A DNA stretch of 64,000 nt, from positions 80,903 to 144,902 of the forward strand of contig DIVW01000011.1 of the NCBI GenBank assembly GCA_002428365.1, given 5' to 3'. The number at the start of each line of letters is the position of its first letter. Position 1 is the stretch's first letter. The notes under the pieces are model-generated. The model ran no database searches and was not told the DNA's origin. It saw only the letters and a list, made by a program, of their open reading frames with translations. The DNA comes from Propionibacteriaceae bacterium UBA6122. Lineage in GTDB: Bacteria > Actinomycetota > Actinomycetes > Propionibacteriales > Propionibacteriaceae. This document shows positions 50,165 through 58,806 of this stretch, in pieces. Both the position numbers and the translations under genes were made by a program.

Positions 50165-50569
50165 TCAGGCGGTGGGTGCCGGCGGCTCTTCGGCCGGGGT
50201 CTCGGCGGCCGGCGGCTTCGGCGCATCGCCGTCCACTAGGTCCTTGACCGCGTTGGTGGCGTCGGTGGCGATCTTCTGGGCATTCTCGGGGAACTCCTCG
50301 GCGAAGCCCTTCACTGCGTTGGTGGCGTCGGTGGCGATCTTCTGGGCGTTCTCGGGGAACTCCTCGGCGAAGCCCTTCACCGCAGTGGAGGCGTCGGTGG
50401 CGATCTTCTGGGCGTTCTCGGGCAGGTCCTCGGCGAAGTCCTTGGCCTTGGCCAGGGCATCTTCGGCTACGTCTTTGGCCTGCTCGCCGAACTCCTTGGC
50501 CTTGCCCAGCAAATCGCTGAGGAAGCCGCCTTCTTCGGGCGTGGGCTCGACGGGGGTTTCGTTGGTCAT
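50165..50569 (-). CDS. 22-residue-repeat helical protein (134 aa)
   Basis: The cytoplasmic, acidic protein has three consecutive 22-residue units at residues 45-66, 67-88 and 89-110 with the pattern FAEEFPENAQKIATDATNAV. The last two are almost identical. A 22 (2x11) period and amphipathic Ala/Lys/Glu helices resemble LEA-like or apolipoprotein-like proteins. The Pro-rich tail (APKPPAAETPAEEPPAP) is probably disordered. Function unknown; stress protection or membrane-surface binding is a guess. Confidence 0.7.
   Translation of the reverse strand: MTNETPVEPTPEEGGFLSDLLGKAKEFGEQAKDVAEDALAKAKDFAEDLPENAQKIATDASTAVKGFAEEFPENAQKIATDATNAVKGFAEEFPENAQKIATDATNAVKDLVDGDAPKPPAAETPAEEPPAPTA
50240..50437 (-). 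repeat. Three 66-bp direct repeats within CDS
   Basis: DNA units of 66 bp encode the 22-residue repeats. Units two and three share long identical tracts (for example GCGATCTTCTGGGC), which indicates recent duplication. Copy number could vary between strains. Confidence 0.8.
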
Positions 50570-50629
50570 TTTCGCTCCTTGGTCAATGGCTGCCCGGCTG
50601 CTTTGCCAACTCCGGCCAGCGGCTCCAGC

Positions 50630-51223
50630 CTAGGCGTTGGTGGTGACGGCGAACAGACGAAAACCCTTAGCACTGGTGATGCGTTCGCAGTTGAAACCGT
50701 TGGCCCGCAACCAGGTCTGCAATGAGTCCGCGCCGAGGTTTTTGCCGACCACGAGCCGGGCCACTCCACCCGGTGCCAGCCGGGGCAACCAGGTGAGCAG
50801 CAGCTCATGGAGCGCCTCCTTGCCGATCCTGATCGGCGGGTTCGACCAGATCTCGTCGTAGCGGGCTGGTTCGACCTGCTCAGGCAGCAATGGACGCACC
50901 CGCTCACCCACCCCGTTGGCCTCAGCATTGGCCGCGGTCAGCTCCAGGGCGCGGGCGTTGACGTCCACCGCGTCGACGATTGCGGTGGGGCAGGCGGTGG
51001 CCAACGCGACCGCCAGTACGCCATAGCCGCAACCCAGGTCGAGGAGTCGGGTCGCCTTGGACGGCGGGATCGACTCGCGCAGCAGCACCGCGGTGCCCAG
51101 GTCCAGGCCGTCGGCAGAGAACACCCCGGCCGCGGTGGTGAAGGTCCAATCGGTCTCCCAGAAGCGCATGCTCACCTGGCGGCGGTTCTCGGGGCCCGTT
51201 GGGGTCTCGAAGTAGTGGCTCAA
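50630..51223 (-). CDS. RsmC-like class I SAM methyltransferase
   Basis: TTG 51223 overlaps the truA stop as TTGA. The 197-residue enzyme has SAM-binding LLDLGCGYGVLAVALA, an acidic end of strand 2 (VDAVDVNARALEL) and the catalytic SNPPIRIGKEALHELLL (NPPI/F motif), typical of the RsmC/RlmG N2-guanine rRNA methyltransferases. Only the C-terminal catalytic half of RsmC is represented, as in short actinobacterial forms. Coupled to truA and trmB, so an RNA target is likely. Confidence 0.85.
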   Translation of the reverse strand: MSHYFETPTGPENRRQVSMRFWETDWTFTTAAGVFSADGLDLGTAVLLRESIPPSKATRLLDLGCGYGVLAVALATACPTAIVDAVDVNARALELTAANAEANGVGERVRPLLPEQVEPARYDEIWSNPPIRIGKEALHELLLTWLPRLAPGGVARLVVGKNLGADSLQTWLRANGFNCERITSAKGFRLFAVTTNA

Positions 51224-52038
51224 AGTGACCCTTCCAGTTCGCGGCGGGCGCGGGCTTGGGTTGCTCGGGCTGCGAGTTGATCATCTGCCGGGTACCCGAC
51301 TTCTTCCAGCACCAGCCCGTGGGCCGGCAGCACCGGCACGTCGCTACAGCGGCTCTGGTTGTCGACCAGCCCAGCCAGCCAGGCGGGGTCGCGTCGGCCG
51401 GTGCCAACCGCGGTCAGAGCGCCGACCAGCGAGCGCACCATCGAATGGCAGAAGGCGTCGGCCCGGACTCCGATCTCCACCCGGCCATCCGGGAGCCGCT
51501 CAGACCACAGATGCTGCAGTTGGCGGATCGTGGTGGCACCCTCCCTGGCCCGGCAGAAGGCGGCGAAATCGTGCAGCCCGAGCAGCACTTCGCCGGCCGC
51601 ATTCATGGTGGCCAGATCAAGCGGGTTGCGCACCGCGACGGTGGTCAGGCGGTCCAACGGGTCGAGGACCCCGTCGGTTAGGCGGTAGGCGTAGCGCCGC
51701 CAGATAGCGGCGAAACGGGCATCGAAACCGGCCGGGGCAACGCTCACTCGGCGCACCGCCACATCTTCGGGCAGGGCTCGGCGCAGCCGCCGATTCAGGG
51801 TGGCGATTACCTCGCTCGGTTCGGCGGCGTCCAGATCAAAGTGGGCTACCTGGCCGCGGGCGTGCACCCCGGCATCGGTGCGGCCAGCGCAGACCAGCGC
51901 TGGGGGAGCGTCCAATCGCAGCACTCGGCCGATCCAGGTCTCCAGCTCTGTTTGGACGGTGCGCAGCCCGGTTTGGGCGGCCCACCCATGGAAGGCGGTG
52001 CCGTCGTAGGAGATGTCGAGGCGGTAGCGGGTACTCAT
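51220..52038 (-). CDS. truA: tRNA pseudouridine synthase A
   Basis: ATG 52038 overlaps the trmB stop by 4 nt. The 272-residue enzyme shows YDGTAFHGWAAQ, CAGRTDAGVHARGQVAHFD with the catalytic Asp, and AFCHSMVRSLVGALTAVG. It makes pseudouridine at tRNA positions 38-40. In many actinobacteria truA follows rplQ; here it is 13 kb away in an RNA-modification cluster. Confidence 0.96.
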   Translation of the reverse strand: MSTRYRLDISYDGTAFHGWAAQTGLRTVQTELETWIGRVLRLDAPPALVCAGRTDAGVHARGQVAHFDLDAAEPSEVIATLNRRLRRALPEDVAVRRVSVAPAGFDARFAAIWRRYAYRLTDGVLDPLDRLTTVAVRNPLDLATMNAAGEVLLGLHDFAAFCRAREGATTIRQLQHLWSERLPDGRVEIGVRADAFCHSMVRSLVGALTAVGTGRRDPAWLAGLVDNQSRCSDVPVLPAHGLVLEEVGYPADDQLAARATQARARRELEGSL

Positions 52039-52736
52039 CGGCGCCGGTAGCTCAGGTCGTAGATGGTGCGCCCGGCATCGAGCCCGCGCTGTTCGTACTT
52101 GGTGATCGGACGCCCGGCGAACCGCGGTGCCCAGCCCTCGTGCACATTGCTTAGGCCTGGGGCGGCATCGAGTACCTCGCGCATCGCGAAAGCGTAATCG
52201 GCCCAGTCGGTGGCCAGCCGCCAAATGCCATCAGCACTCAGCCGGGAGGCGACCACCTCGGCGAACTCGGCGTTGACCAGGCGGCGTTTGTGATGGCGTG
52301 CCTTGTGCCAAGGGTCTGGGAAGAAGGTCCATAACTCCGTGATGCTGCCGGGTTCGAACACGGTGGCCACGGCTTGGGCACCGTCGGCCACTATCAGGCG
52401 CACATTGGTGACGCCGTGGCGCTCCAGCCGTCCCAGGGTGGAGGCCACCGCCGGGGTGAACACGTCGAAGGCCACCAGATTCGATTCGGGGTTTGCCTGG
52501 GCCAGTGCGGTGATGGCATGCCCGGTGCCGGAACCGATCTCGACCTTCAGCGGAGCGTCCCGACCGAAGGCCGCCGTCCAATCGATGCGGGCCTCCGGTG
52601 CCACCGAGGTGTCGCGTTGGGCTGATGGGAGTTCGAGCACCCAGGCGTCATGGAGGGTGTCCCAGGCGCGCTGTTGGGATTGGTTCATTCGAGCTGAACG
52701 GCGGGCATAGGAGACCACGTCGCGATGAATGAACAT
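52035..52736 (-). CDS. trmB: tRNA (guanine-N7)-methyltransferase
   Basis: ATG 52736 (MFIHRDVVSYARRSARMNQS) is preferred over the frame's upstream extension. The 233-residue protein has LKVEIGSGTGHAITALA (SAM loop), ELWTFFPDPWHKARHHKRRL, the family hallmark, and the C-terminal TKYEQRG. It methylates G46 in tRNA. First gene of the trmB-truA-RsmC-like set. Confidence 0.95.
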   Translation of the reverse strand: MFIHRDVVSYARRSARMNQSQQRAWDTLHDAWVLELPSAQRDTSVAPEARIDWTAAFGRDAPLKVEIGSGTGHAITALAQANPESNLVAFDVFTPAVASTLGRLERHGVTNVRLIVADGAQAVATVFEPGSITELWTFFPDPWHKARHHKRRLVNAEFAEVVASRLSADGIWRLATDWADYAFAMREVLDAAPGLSNVHEGWAPRFAGRPITKYEQRGLDAGRTIYDLSYRRR

Positions 52737-52855
52737 GGCGGCAACTTTAGTGGTCGGACGCCTGGTCGAGGTGCGGGGCTGCCTCCGGCGCCAATCAGGG
52801 CCGAGTAGGGGTCGTTCGGCCTTCTCAACTGGCCAGAATCGGCGAGGATTGAGTC

Positions 52856-53266
52856 GTGAGAACACTTCTGAACTTGATCTGGCTGATCTTCGGTGGGCTG
52901 TGGCTGGCCCTTGGCTACGTGTTGGCTGGCATCGTGGCCTGCATCTTCATCATCACCATCCCCTTTGGCATCGCGTCGTTCCGGATGGCCGCGTTTGCGC
53001 TCTGGCCGTTCGGGCGCACCGTGATCAGTAAGCCGAACGCAGGGCTGGGCTCGGCGCTGGGCAACGTGATCTGGTTCATCGTGGCTGGGGTTTGGTTGGC
53101 CATCGGGCACCTGACCACCGCCTTCGCCCAGGCGATCACCATCATCGGCATCCCGCTGGCCATCGCCAACGTCAAGATGATCCCGGTCACCTGCTTCCCG
53201 TTTGGCAAGGAAGTCATCGACGACTCCCTGCTGCTGCCGGGCACTCCGACGCTGTTCCACATCTGA
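52856..53266 (+). CDS. yccF: YccF-family membrane protein
   Basis: GTG 52856 starts 136 residues with two matching halves. The halves contain IFIITIPFGIASFRMAAFAL and ITIIGIPLAIANVKMIPVTC, each after a pair of membrane helices (LNLIWLIFGGLWLALGYVLA, NVIWFIVAGVWLAIGHL). This duplicated pattern defines the YccF family. Function unknown; some relatives are reported as membrane-barrier related. Confidence 0.85.
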   Translation: MRTLLNLIWLIFGGLWLALGYVLAGIVACIFIITIPFGIASFRMAAFALWPFGRTVISKPNAGLGSALGNVIWFIVAGVWLAIGHLTTAFAQAITIIGIPLAIANVKMIPVTCFPFGKEVIDDSLLLPGTPTLFHI

Positions 53267-53298
53267 AACTCGCACCACCGGCACCGCAGGCCTAGGCT

Positions 53299-53913
53299 GT
53301 GCCGGTGGGCTTCAGCCTTGACCTCTTTCTCACCACGGCCGTGACACTGTTCGTCATCGTCGATCCGCCTGGACTGCTACCGGTGTTCCTCGCTCTCACT
53401 TCCAAGTTGGAGCCGAGACAGCGCAAACGGGCAGCCACGCGTGCTTCGGCGGTGGCCTTCGGAGTGATCGCGGTCTTCGCGCTGTTCGGTCGGCAGATTC
53501 TGGACTACCTCCAGGTCTCGGTGCCGGCCCTGTCAGTCTCGGGTGGGTTGCTGTTGCTCCTGGTGGCCCTGGAGCTGTTGATGGGCAAAACCGAGGACCC
53601 CACCTTGCATGACGGAGTGAACGTGGCCATCGTCCCGCTGGGGACGCCGTTGATGGCCGGGCCGGGTGCGATCGTGGCCACCATGCTCGCCGTCCAGCGC
53701 CAACCCGATCTGGCTGGCTACGCCACCGTGGCCGCGGCGCTGATAGTCGTGATGGCCCTGGTCTGGGTGTTCCTGCGTTATGCCGACCTGATCCGGGCGG
53801 TGCTGCGTGAATCTGGCACGGTGCTGGCCTCCCGCATCGCCGGCCTGCTGCTGAGCGCGATCGCCGTCCAAATGGTCGCCGACGGCATCTTCGGCTTCAT
53901 CGCCGCCCACTAG
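53299..53913 (+). CDS. MarC-family integral membrane protein
   Basis: The 204-residue protein has six membrane helices and MarC landmarks: an early LFVIVDPPGLLPVFLALT, then GGLLLLLVALELLMG and VPLGTPLMAGPGAI. GTG 53299 is used; GTG 53305 is possible. The family's transport substrate is unsettled despite its old multidrug label. It follows yccF by 32 bp, so they may be co-transcribed. Confidence 0.88.
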   Translation: MPVGFSLDLFLTTAVTLFVIVDPPGLLPVFLALTSKLEPRQRKRAATRASAVAFGVIAVFALFGRQILDYLQVSVPALSVSGGLLLLLVALELLMGKTEDPTLHDGVNVAIVPLGTPLMAGPGAIVATMLAVQRQPDLAGYATVAAALIVVMALVWVFLRYADLIRAVLRESGTVLASRIAGLLLSAIAVQMVADGIFGFIAAH

Positions 53914-53974
53914 CACGGCGCCCCACTGAGGGTGCGCGCCACCGCCATCAGTACGTCGCACCATCACCCCGCCA

Positions 53975-55357
53975 TCAGGCGGCGGGCCAGCCAACTTCCT
54001 CCCCGGGTGGCTCTTGCCACTTCGCGGGCCGCCCTCCGGTGCCAGCTTCCTCGGGTGGCGCCTGGGCGTGGCGGGCGGTCAACCGGGCGTGCCGCAGGGG
54101 TCTTCGCTCGGGGTCATACCGCCGAGGTGGAATGGCTTCGGGCACTCCGTCGGCGCCAATGCGCAGTTCCCATTGGTCGCGGGCGGCGTACTTGGCCGGT
54201 TCGACCAGGCCGTGATGGTGGTGACACAACAGCGCCAAATTCGAAAGCTTTGTCTCCCCGCCGTCCCACCAGGGACGCAGGTGGTGCGCCTCGCAGACCG
54301 CCGGACGGGTCTGGCAGCCAGGGAACACGCAGCCGCCGTCGCGAAGGGTGAGCGCGGTGCGCAGTTGCCGCGTGACCAGGCGCTGCTCGCGACCCAGGTC
54401 GAGGATCTCCGAATCGGTGCCGAGCACCGCAGGCACCAGGTCGGCGTCGCAACAAAGCCGACGCAGGTCACCGGCTGAGATCGGCTCGTCGTCGCCGATC
54501 AGCCCTGCCCCGGCCGCGGCGCTGCGCAGTCGGTCGTACCTCAGGGTCACCACCACTCGGGGCCGATCGCCACCGACGCTAGGAGCACGCCGCTCGCGCT
54601 GGTGGGCGGTGATCAAATCCAGCAGCCCATCGGCGCGGCGCTGAGCCGGGCTGCGCAAAGCTGTGGCCGGGTCGCGCTCCTCGTTGACGCTGCGGCGACG
54701 GGATTCGACATAGGCGTCGACCAGCGAGATGAATGCCTCCCCAGCCGCCTGGGGCAGGCTGCCGGAAAAGGTGACCGAGCCATTGCCATCTCGACCAAAC
54801 ACCAGGCTGCGGTTGCGCTGTGCGGCCTCAGCCTGGCGCTGCAGGCGCCGCTCCAGACCCTCTTCGCCGCGTTCGGGGGCAACCTCGGCCAACACTAGGG
54901 GCGCGGCCTTGGCCAGCTGCTCGCTATCTTGGCGGGCGGCCAGCGACAGCATCACCTGCTCGGCTTGCGCACTCTGCTGCTCGCTGAGCCCAGTCAGCCC
55001 GTCCAGCACCCGACTGATCGTGCGCGCTTTGGTGACACTGATCGAACCGGTCACCGCGGCTTGGCCGATCTCGGGTCGCTGCTGCAACTCGCGTGCTTGA
55101 TGCAGCAGCCCGGCGGCTTCGCGCTTCGAGAGACCGGCCTTCGTGGAAAGCCACGTGGTGGTGGGGGTGCCAGCCGTCCGCAATGAATCAGAGGCGGCAT
55201 CGGCCTGAGCCAACAGGGTCGCCGAGATTGCGCTCAGCCGAGACGCCAACGCGTGCGCCCGCTGCGAGCACTGCAGCCGATCACTGACCGCGTCCGCGTC
55301 GAACTGATCGAGGGCTGCCTCGATCTGATCCAACAAGCTCGCCGGTGCTGCGGTCAT
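53975..55357 (-). CDS. DUF222/HNH endonuclease protein (13E12-like)
   Basis: The 460-residue protein has an N-terminal DUF222 helical region (TTTWLSTKAGLSKREAAGLL ... VTKARTISRVLDGLTGLSEQ) and a C-terminal HNH nuclease with CVFPGCQTRPAVCEAHHLRP, then WDGGETKLSNLALLCHHHHG. These are the zinc cysteines, catalytic His and Asn. The family is abundant and dispersed in actinobacterial genomes and is often called 13E12 repeat. Whether it is mobile here is not evident; no flanking repeats were seen. Confidence 0.9.
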   Translation of the reverse strand: MTAAPASLLDQIEAALDQFDADAVSDRLQCSQRAHALASRLSAISATLLAQADAASDSLRTAGTPTTTWLSTKAGLSKREAAGLLHQARELQQRPEIGQAAVTGSISVTKARTISRVLDGLTGLSEQQSAQAEQVMLSLAARQDSEQLAKAAPLVLAEVAPERGEEGLERRLQRQAEAAQRNRSLVFGRDGNGSVTFSGSLPQAAGEAFISLVDAYVESRRRSVNEERDPATALRSPAQRRADGLLDLITAHQRERRAPSVGGDRPRVVVTLRYDRLRSAAAGAGLIGDDEPISAGDLRRLCCDADLVPAVLGTDSEILDLGREQRLVTRQLRTALTLRDGGCVFPGCQTRPAVCEAHHLRPWWDGGETKLSNLALLCHHHHGLVEPAKYAARDQWELRIGADGVPEAIPPRRYDPERRPLRHARLTARHAQAPPEEAGTGGRPAKWQEPPGEEVGWPAA

Positions 55358-55487
55358 GGATCAAGTCAAACAGCCGCCACTGACAGTTTCGGCGGCAAGA
55401 AGTGATGATGGCTCGCCGCCGGTCATGCTCCTAACCTGGCCGTATGGGAGTCCGACGATTGGCCCGTTGCTCAGGGACGGTTCGGCG

Positions 55488-55919
55488 ATGACGCGCGACC
55501 GCGACGCCACCGGACGGGCCCGGCAGGCGCGGCCTCGGGACGCGCTGGGTCGGCCCCTGCCCTACGGTGCTGCGGGTGTTGAGCCGGTGCCGGAGGAGCC
55601 ATTGCCGCCGCTGGAATCCCTGGAGTTCGCTCGAAGGCTGGTAGCTGAGGGTCGCCCCTTCGCCGCGCATGAGGTTCTCGAGGCTCGTTGGAAGGCCTGC
55701 CCGCCGCAGGAACGCGATCTGTGGCAGGGACTTGCCCAGCTCTGTGTCGGCCTGACCCATACGGCCCGTGGTAACAGCGTCGGCGGTGCTCGGCTGCTGA
55801 AGCGGGGCGCGGCCCATTTGAACACCTACCGCGCCAGTGGGGGTCCTGCCTACGGCCTGAACCTGGCGGAGATAGTCACCGGCGCTCGCAGTCAGGAACC
55901 CACAGACCTGAAGTGGTAG
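55488..55919 (+). CDS. DUF309 family protein
   Basis: ATG 55488 is taken as the start since the frame upstream to 55356 overlaps the divergent HNH gene's promoter. The 143-residue protein contains RPFAAHEVLEARWKACPPQE (HExxE-like helix) and ALARGNSVGGARLLKRG-type helical repeats, matching the all-helical DUF309 fold. The family's activity is unknown. An arginine-rich, low-complexity N-terminus precedes the domain. Confidence 0.75.
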   Translation: MTRDRDATGRARQARPRDALGRPLPYGAAGVEPVPEEPLPPLESLEFARRLVAEGRPFAAHEVLEARWKACPPQERDLWQGLAQLCVGLTHTARGNSVGGARLLKRGAAHLNTYRASGGPAYGLNLAEIVTGARSQEPTDLKW

Positions 55920-55946
55920 CCACGGTCCCCGCCAGGCACTGCTACC

Positions 55947-58028
55947 TCAGCTATTGGCCTTGGAGTACTTCTCGGTCAGATTGGACGGCATCAGCTCATA
56001 GCCGTGGAACTCCCGGCTGAAGGTGCCCGAGCCATGCGCGATGCCGCGCAGATCGATGGCATACCGAGATAGCTCGGTCTGCGGCACCAGCGCCCGGATG
56101 ATCGCCTTGCGTCCCTCGGCGTCAGTGCCGAGCAGTTGGCCTCGACGTCCGGTCAGATCGTTCATCACCGCACCGAGGTATTCCTCGCCGACGATGACCG
56201 TGACCAGATCCAAGGGTTCGAGCAGCGCGACGGTCTTGGCGTTGGCCGCCTCCTTGATTGCCAGCGAGCCGGCCAACTGGAAGGCCATATCGGAGGAGTC
56301 CACCGAGTGCGACTTGCCGTCGTACAGCGTGACGCGCAGATCGGTCATTGGGTAACCGGCGAACACGCCCTTCTCCAGCTGGTTCCGCACGCCCTTCTCG
56401 ACGCTCGGAATGAACTGGCGCGGGACGGAGCCGCCAACCACCTTGTCGACGAACTCGAAACCGCCGCCGCGCGGCAGCGGCTCCACCTCGATATTGCACA
56501 CCGCGTACTGGCCATGGCCACCGGACTGCTTGACGTGGCGTCCCAGGGCGGTGGCCTTGGCGATGAAGGTCTCGCGAAGGCCGATCTTGAGTTCCTCCTG
56601 CTCGACCTTCACCCCGTACCGCTCGGTGAGGCGGGCCAGCAGCAGATCGGCATGAGACTGGCCGGTCGTCCACAGCACCAACTGGTCCCCACCTCCCCGA
56701 GCCAGCCGGACGGTGGTGTCTTCGACGGCCAGCCGCTGTAGGGCACCAGCCAGTTTGTCCTCGTCGTTGCGGGTGGCCGCCCGAATCGCCAGCGGCAGCA
56801 GCGGCTCGGGCAGATCCCAGGGGGCGATGAGCGCCGGGCGGGACTTGGCCGAAAGCGTGTCACCGGTCTCGGCGGAAGTCAGCTTGGGCAACATCACGAT
56901 CTCACCGGCGATCGCCTGGGCGCGGGGCTCCAGCGAACTGCCGACCGCCACCTGAATCTGGCCGATCCGCTCGTCGTTGTCGTGATCGGGGTGAGCATTG
57001 TCGGGCCGGGCTCGATGGCCGGAGACGTGCACCACGTCGTCGGCCTTGAGGGTGCCGGAGAAGACGCGCACCATCGACAACCTGCCCGCGAACGGGTCGG
57101 TGGTGGTGCGGATCACCTGGGCCACCAGGGGAGCGGCCGGATCGGTCGGCGGATTGGGCAGGTCCTCGCCCGCCGGAGTGGTGGCGTGCGGGTTCGGGTG
57201 CAGCGAGGGCGTCGGGAAGCCGTGCTCGATCAGTCGCAGCAGTTCCTCGACGCCGACGCCGGTGTTGGAGGCCACTGGCACCACGGGGAAGAGATTGGCG
57301 GTGGCGACGGCCTTCATCAGGTCGTCCAGCAGGTATTCGGTGTCGAGCTCCTCGCCTTCGAGGTAGCGATCCATCAGCCCGTCATCTTCGGCTTCCTGGA
57401 TGATCGCTTCGATCAGCGGCCCACGGTAGGCCTCTACGTGGGAGTCGTCCGCGGTGAGTTTGCGGTTCACCACGGCACCGCTGGAGTAGTCGTGCTCTTC
57501 CAGGCTGAGTAGGCCGATGTTGCCCGCGATCACCCCGGGCGCGGAAAGCGTCGGGACGTGGGTCGGCAGCACGCCCTCACCGAACTTGGTCTGGGCCTCG
57601 ACGACTGAGGTGTCGAAGTCGGCGTGGCCGGCATCCAACTTGGTCAGGGCGATGATGCGCGGCAGGTTGGCCACCGCGCACTCGTCCCAAAGCGCCTGGG
57701 CCGCGCCGTCGATACCGTCCGCGGCTGAGATCACGAAGATGGCCGCATCGGCGGCCCGAATGCCGGCGCGAAGCTCGCCGACGAAATCGGGGTGACCAGG
57801 GGCGTCCAGCACGTTCACCTGGAACTCGCCGGTGACCAGGCTGGCCAGGTAGAGCTGCGCGGCGCGCTCGGCGTCCTCTTTCTCGCCGCGGTAGCCGGTC
57901 ACCCGGGATTTGAGCAGCTGCTCGAACAGTGAGGTCTTTCCTGAACCGGCATTCCCGATCAGAACTACGTTGCGGACGTCATCGGGACTGGTCACCTGCA
58001 CCGAGGCAGCGCTCAACTTTGAACTCAT
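55947..58028 (-). CDS. fusA2: Elongation factor G-like protein (EF-G2)
   Basis: The 693-residue GTPase has all EF-G domains, but the G motifs depart from canonical EF-G: IGNAGSGKTSLFEQLL instead of AHIDAGKT, LDAPGHPDFVGELRAGI, and TKLDAGHAD in place of NKxD. Domain IV contains KQSGGHGQYAVCNIEVEPLP. The pattern matches actinobacterial EF-G2, which in mycobacteria binds GTP but does not replace EF-G (established). Role uncertain; possibly stress-related. Confidence 0.9.
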   Translation of the reverse strand: MSSKLSAASVQVTSPDDVRNVVLIGNAGSGKTSLFEQLLKSRVTGYRGEKEDAERAAQLYLASLVTGEFQVNVLDAPGHPDFVGELRAGIRAADAAIFVISAADGIDGAAQALWDECAVANLPRIIALTKLDAGHADFDTSVVEAQTKFGEGVLPTHVPTLSAPGVIAGNIGLLSLEEHDYSSGAVVNRKLTADDSHVEAYRGPLIEAIIQEAEDDGLMDRYLEGEELDTEYLLDDLMKAVATANLFPVVPVASNTGVGVEELLRLIEHGFPTPSLHPNPHATTPAGEDLPNPPTDPAAPLVAQVIRTTTDPFAGRLSMVRVFSGTLKADDVVHVSGHRARPDNAHPDHDNDERIGQIQVAVGSSLEPRAQAIAGEIVMLPKLTSAETGDTLSAKSRPALIAPWDLPEPLLPLAIRAATRNDEDKLAGALQRLAVEDTTVRLARGGGDQLVLWTTGQSHADLLLARLTERYGVKVEQEELKIGLRETFIAKATALGRHVKQSGGHGQYAVCNIEVEPLPRGGGFEFVDKVVGGSVPRQFIPSVEKGVRNQLEKGVFAGYPMTDLRVTLYDGKSHSVDSSDMAFQLAGSLAIKEAANAKTVALLEPLDLVTVIVGEEYLGAVMNDLTGRRGQLLGTDAEGRKAIIRALVPQTELSRYAIDLRGIAHGSGTFSREFHGYELMPSNLTEKYSKANS

Positions 58029-58112
58029 GCCCCTACCTAACTACTCGAAAGTGAACCCTGCAACGGATTCGGAGCGATTCGAGCCGTGGTGCCTGGAAGA
58101 GCGTGGGAAATG

Positions 58113-58125
58113 TGGACTAAGTCCA
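58113..58125. promoter_or_regulatory. Operator-like palindrome before vapBC
   Basis: TGGACT-A-AGTCCA lies 24 bp before the antitoxin start. It overlaps the region where the promoter is expected, suitable for binding of the VapB-VapC complex. Confidence 0.5.
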
Positions 58126-58148
58126 GTTAGCTAAGTCATACTGCTGTC

Positions 58149-58397
58149 ATGCGTGCGACGACGGTGAACATCCATGAGGCCAAGACCCAGCTATCCAAGC
58201 TGGTCGATGCGGCCGCAGCTGGCGAAACGGTGATCATCGCGAAGGCGGGACGCCCGGTGGCCCGGCTGGTCAGGGTTGACGCTGCCTATCCCGCTCAACG
58301 GATTGGCTTCCTAGCGGGGTACGGCACCGTCCCCGACGATTTCGACCAGCTTGCCGCCGGCGAGATCGCAGACCTTTTCGAAGGCCGGGCGCAGTGA
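58149..58397 (+). CDS. vapB: Phd/VapB-type antitoxin
   Basis: The 82-residue protein has the Phd/YefM fold: VNIHEAKTQLSKLVDAAAAG, then ETVIIAKAGRPVARLVRVD. Its C-terminal region (DDFDQLAAGEIADLFEG) would bind the toxin. It overlaps the toxin gene by 4 nt (GTGA). Confidence 0.88.
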   Translation: MRATTVNIHEAKTQLSKLVDAAAAGETVIIAKAGRPVARLVRVDAAYPAQRIGFLAGYGTVPDDFDQLAAGEIADLFEGRAQ

Positions 58398-58783
58398 TCT
58401 TCCTCCTCGACACCCATCTGCTGCTGTGGGCAGCGCACGACCCGGATCGGCTGAGTGCCAAAGCCCGCGATGCGATCACCGAGCCTGCGAACGAACTGTG
58501 GTTCAGCGCAGCGAGCATCTGGGAGGTCGCGATCAAGTCCTCCGTTGGGCGGACGGACTTCGACTTCGACCCCAACGTCCTTCGGCGAGCGTTGGTCGAG
58601 AACGGCTATGGCGAACTTGCTGTGAATGGAAGGCACGCCGCGGAAGTGGGCCTGTTGCCCGCCATCCACCGCGACCCGTTCGACAGACTGCTCGTCGCGC
58701 AGGCTCGGGTGGAGGGGTGCCGGTTGCTCACCGTTGATCGCAAGCTGGCCGACTACGGTTCGCCGGTGCTGCTGGTCGACTAG
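58394..58783 (+). CDS. vapC: VapC-type PIN-domain toxin
   Basis: GTG 58394. The 129-residue PIN ribonuclease has the acidic active-site residues in LLDTHLLLWAAHD, SIWEVAIKSSVG, RDPFDRLLVAQA and LTVDRKLADYG. VapC toxins cleave tRNA or rRNA when the antitoxin is degraded. It is a chromosomal module beside EF-G2, with no mobile element visible. Confidence 0.9.
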   Translation: MIFLLDTHLLLWAAHDPDRLSAKARDAITEPANELWFSAASIWEVAIKSSVGRTDFDFDPNVLRRALVENGYGELAVNGRHAAEVGLLPAIHRDPFDRLLVAQARVEGCRLLTVDRKLADYGSPVLLVD

Positions 58784-58806
58784 GCGCGGGCCCGTGGGCC
58801 GCTTGT

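Noticed and set aside
49686..50633. 315-residue plus-strand ORF through the tandem repeats
   Set aside because: It begins inside the riboswitch, crosses both repeats and runs antisense to the 22-residue-repeat gene; its residues are translated repeats (FPELVEGS-type) rather than a protein.
54640..54670. Third copy of the nested palindrome (TGCGCAAAGCTG)
   Set aside because: Only a 12-base coincidence within a coding region; no outer arms.
53975..55357. DUF222/HNH gene as a homing or transposable element
   Set aside because: No flanking direct or inverted repeats or interrupted gene were seen; kept as an ordinary CDS.
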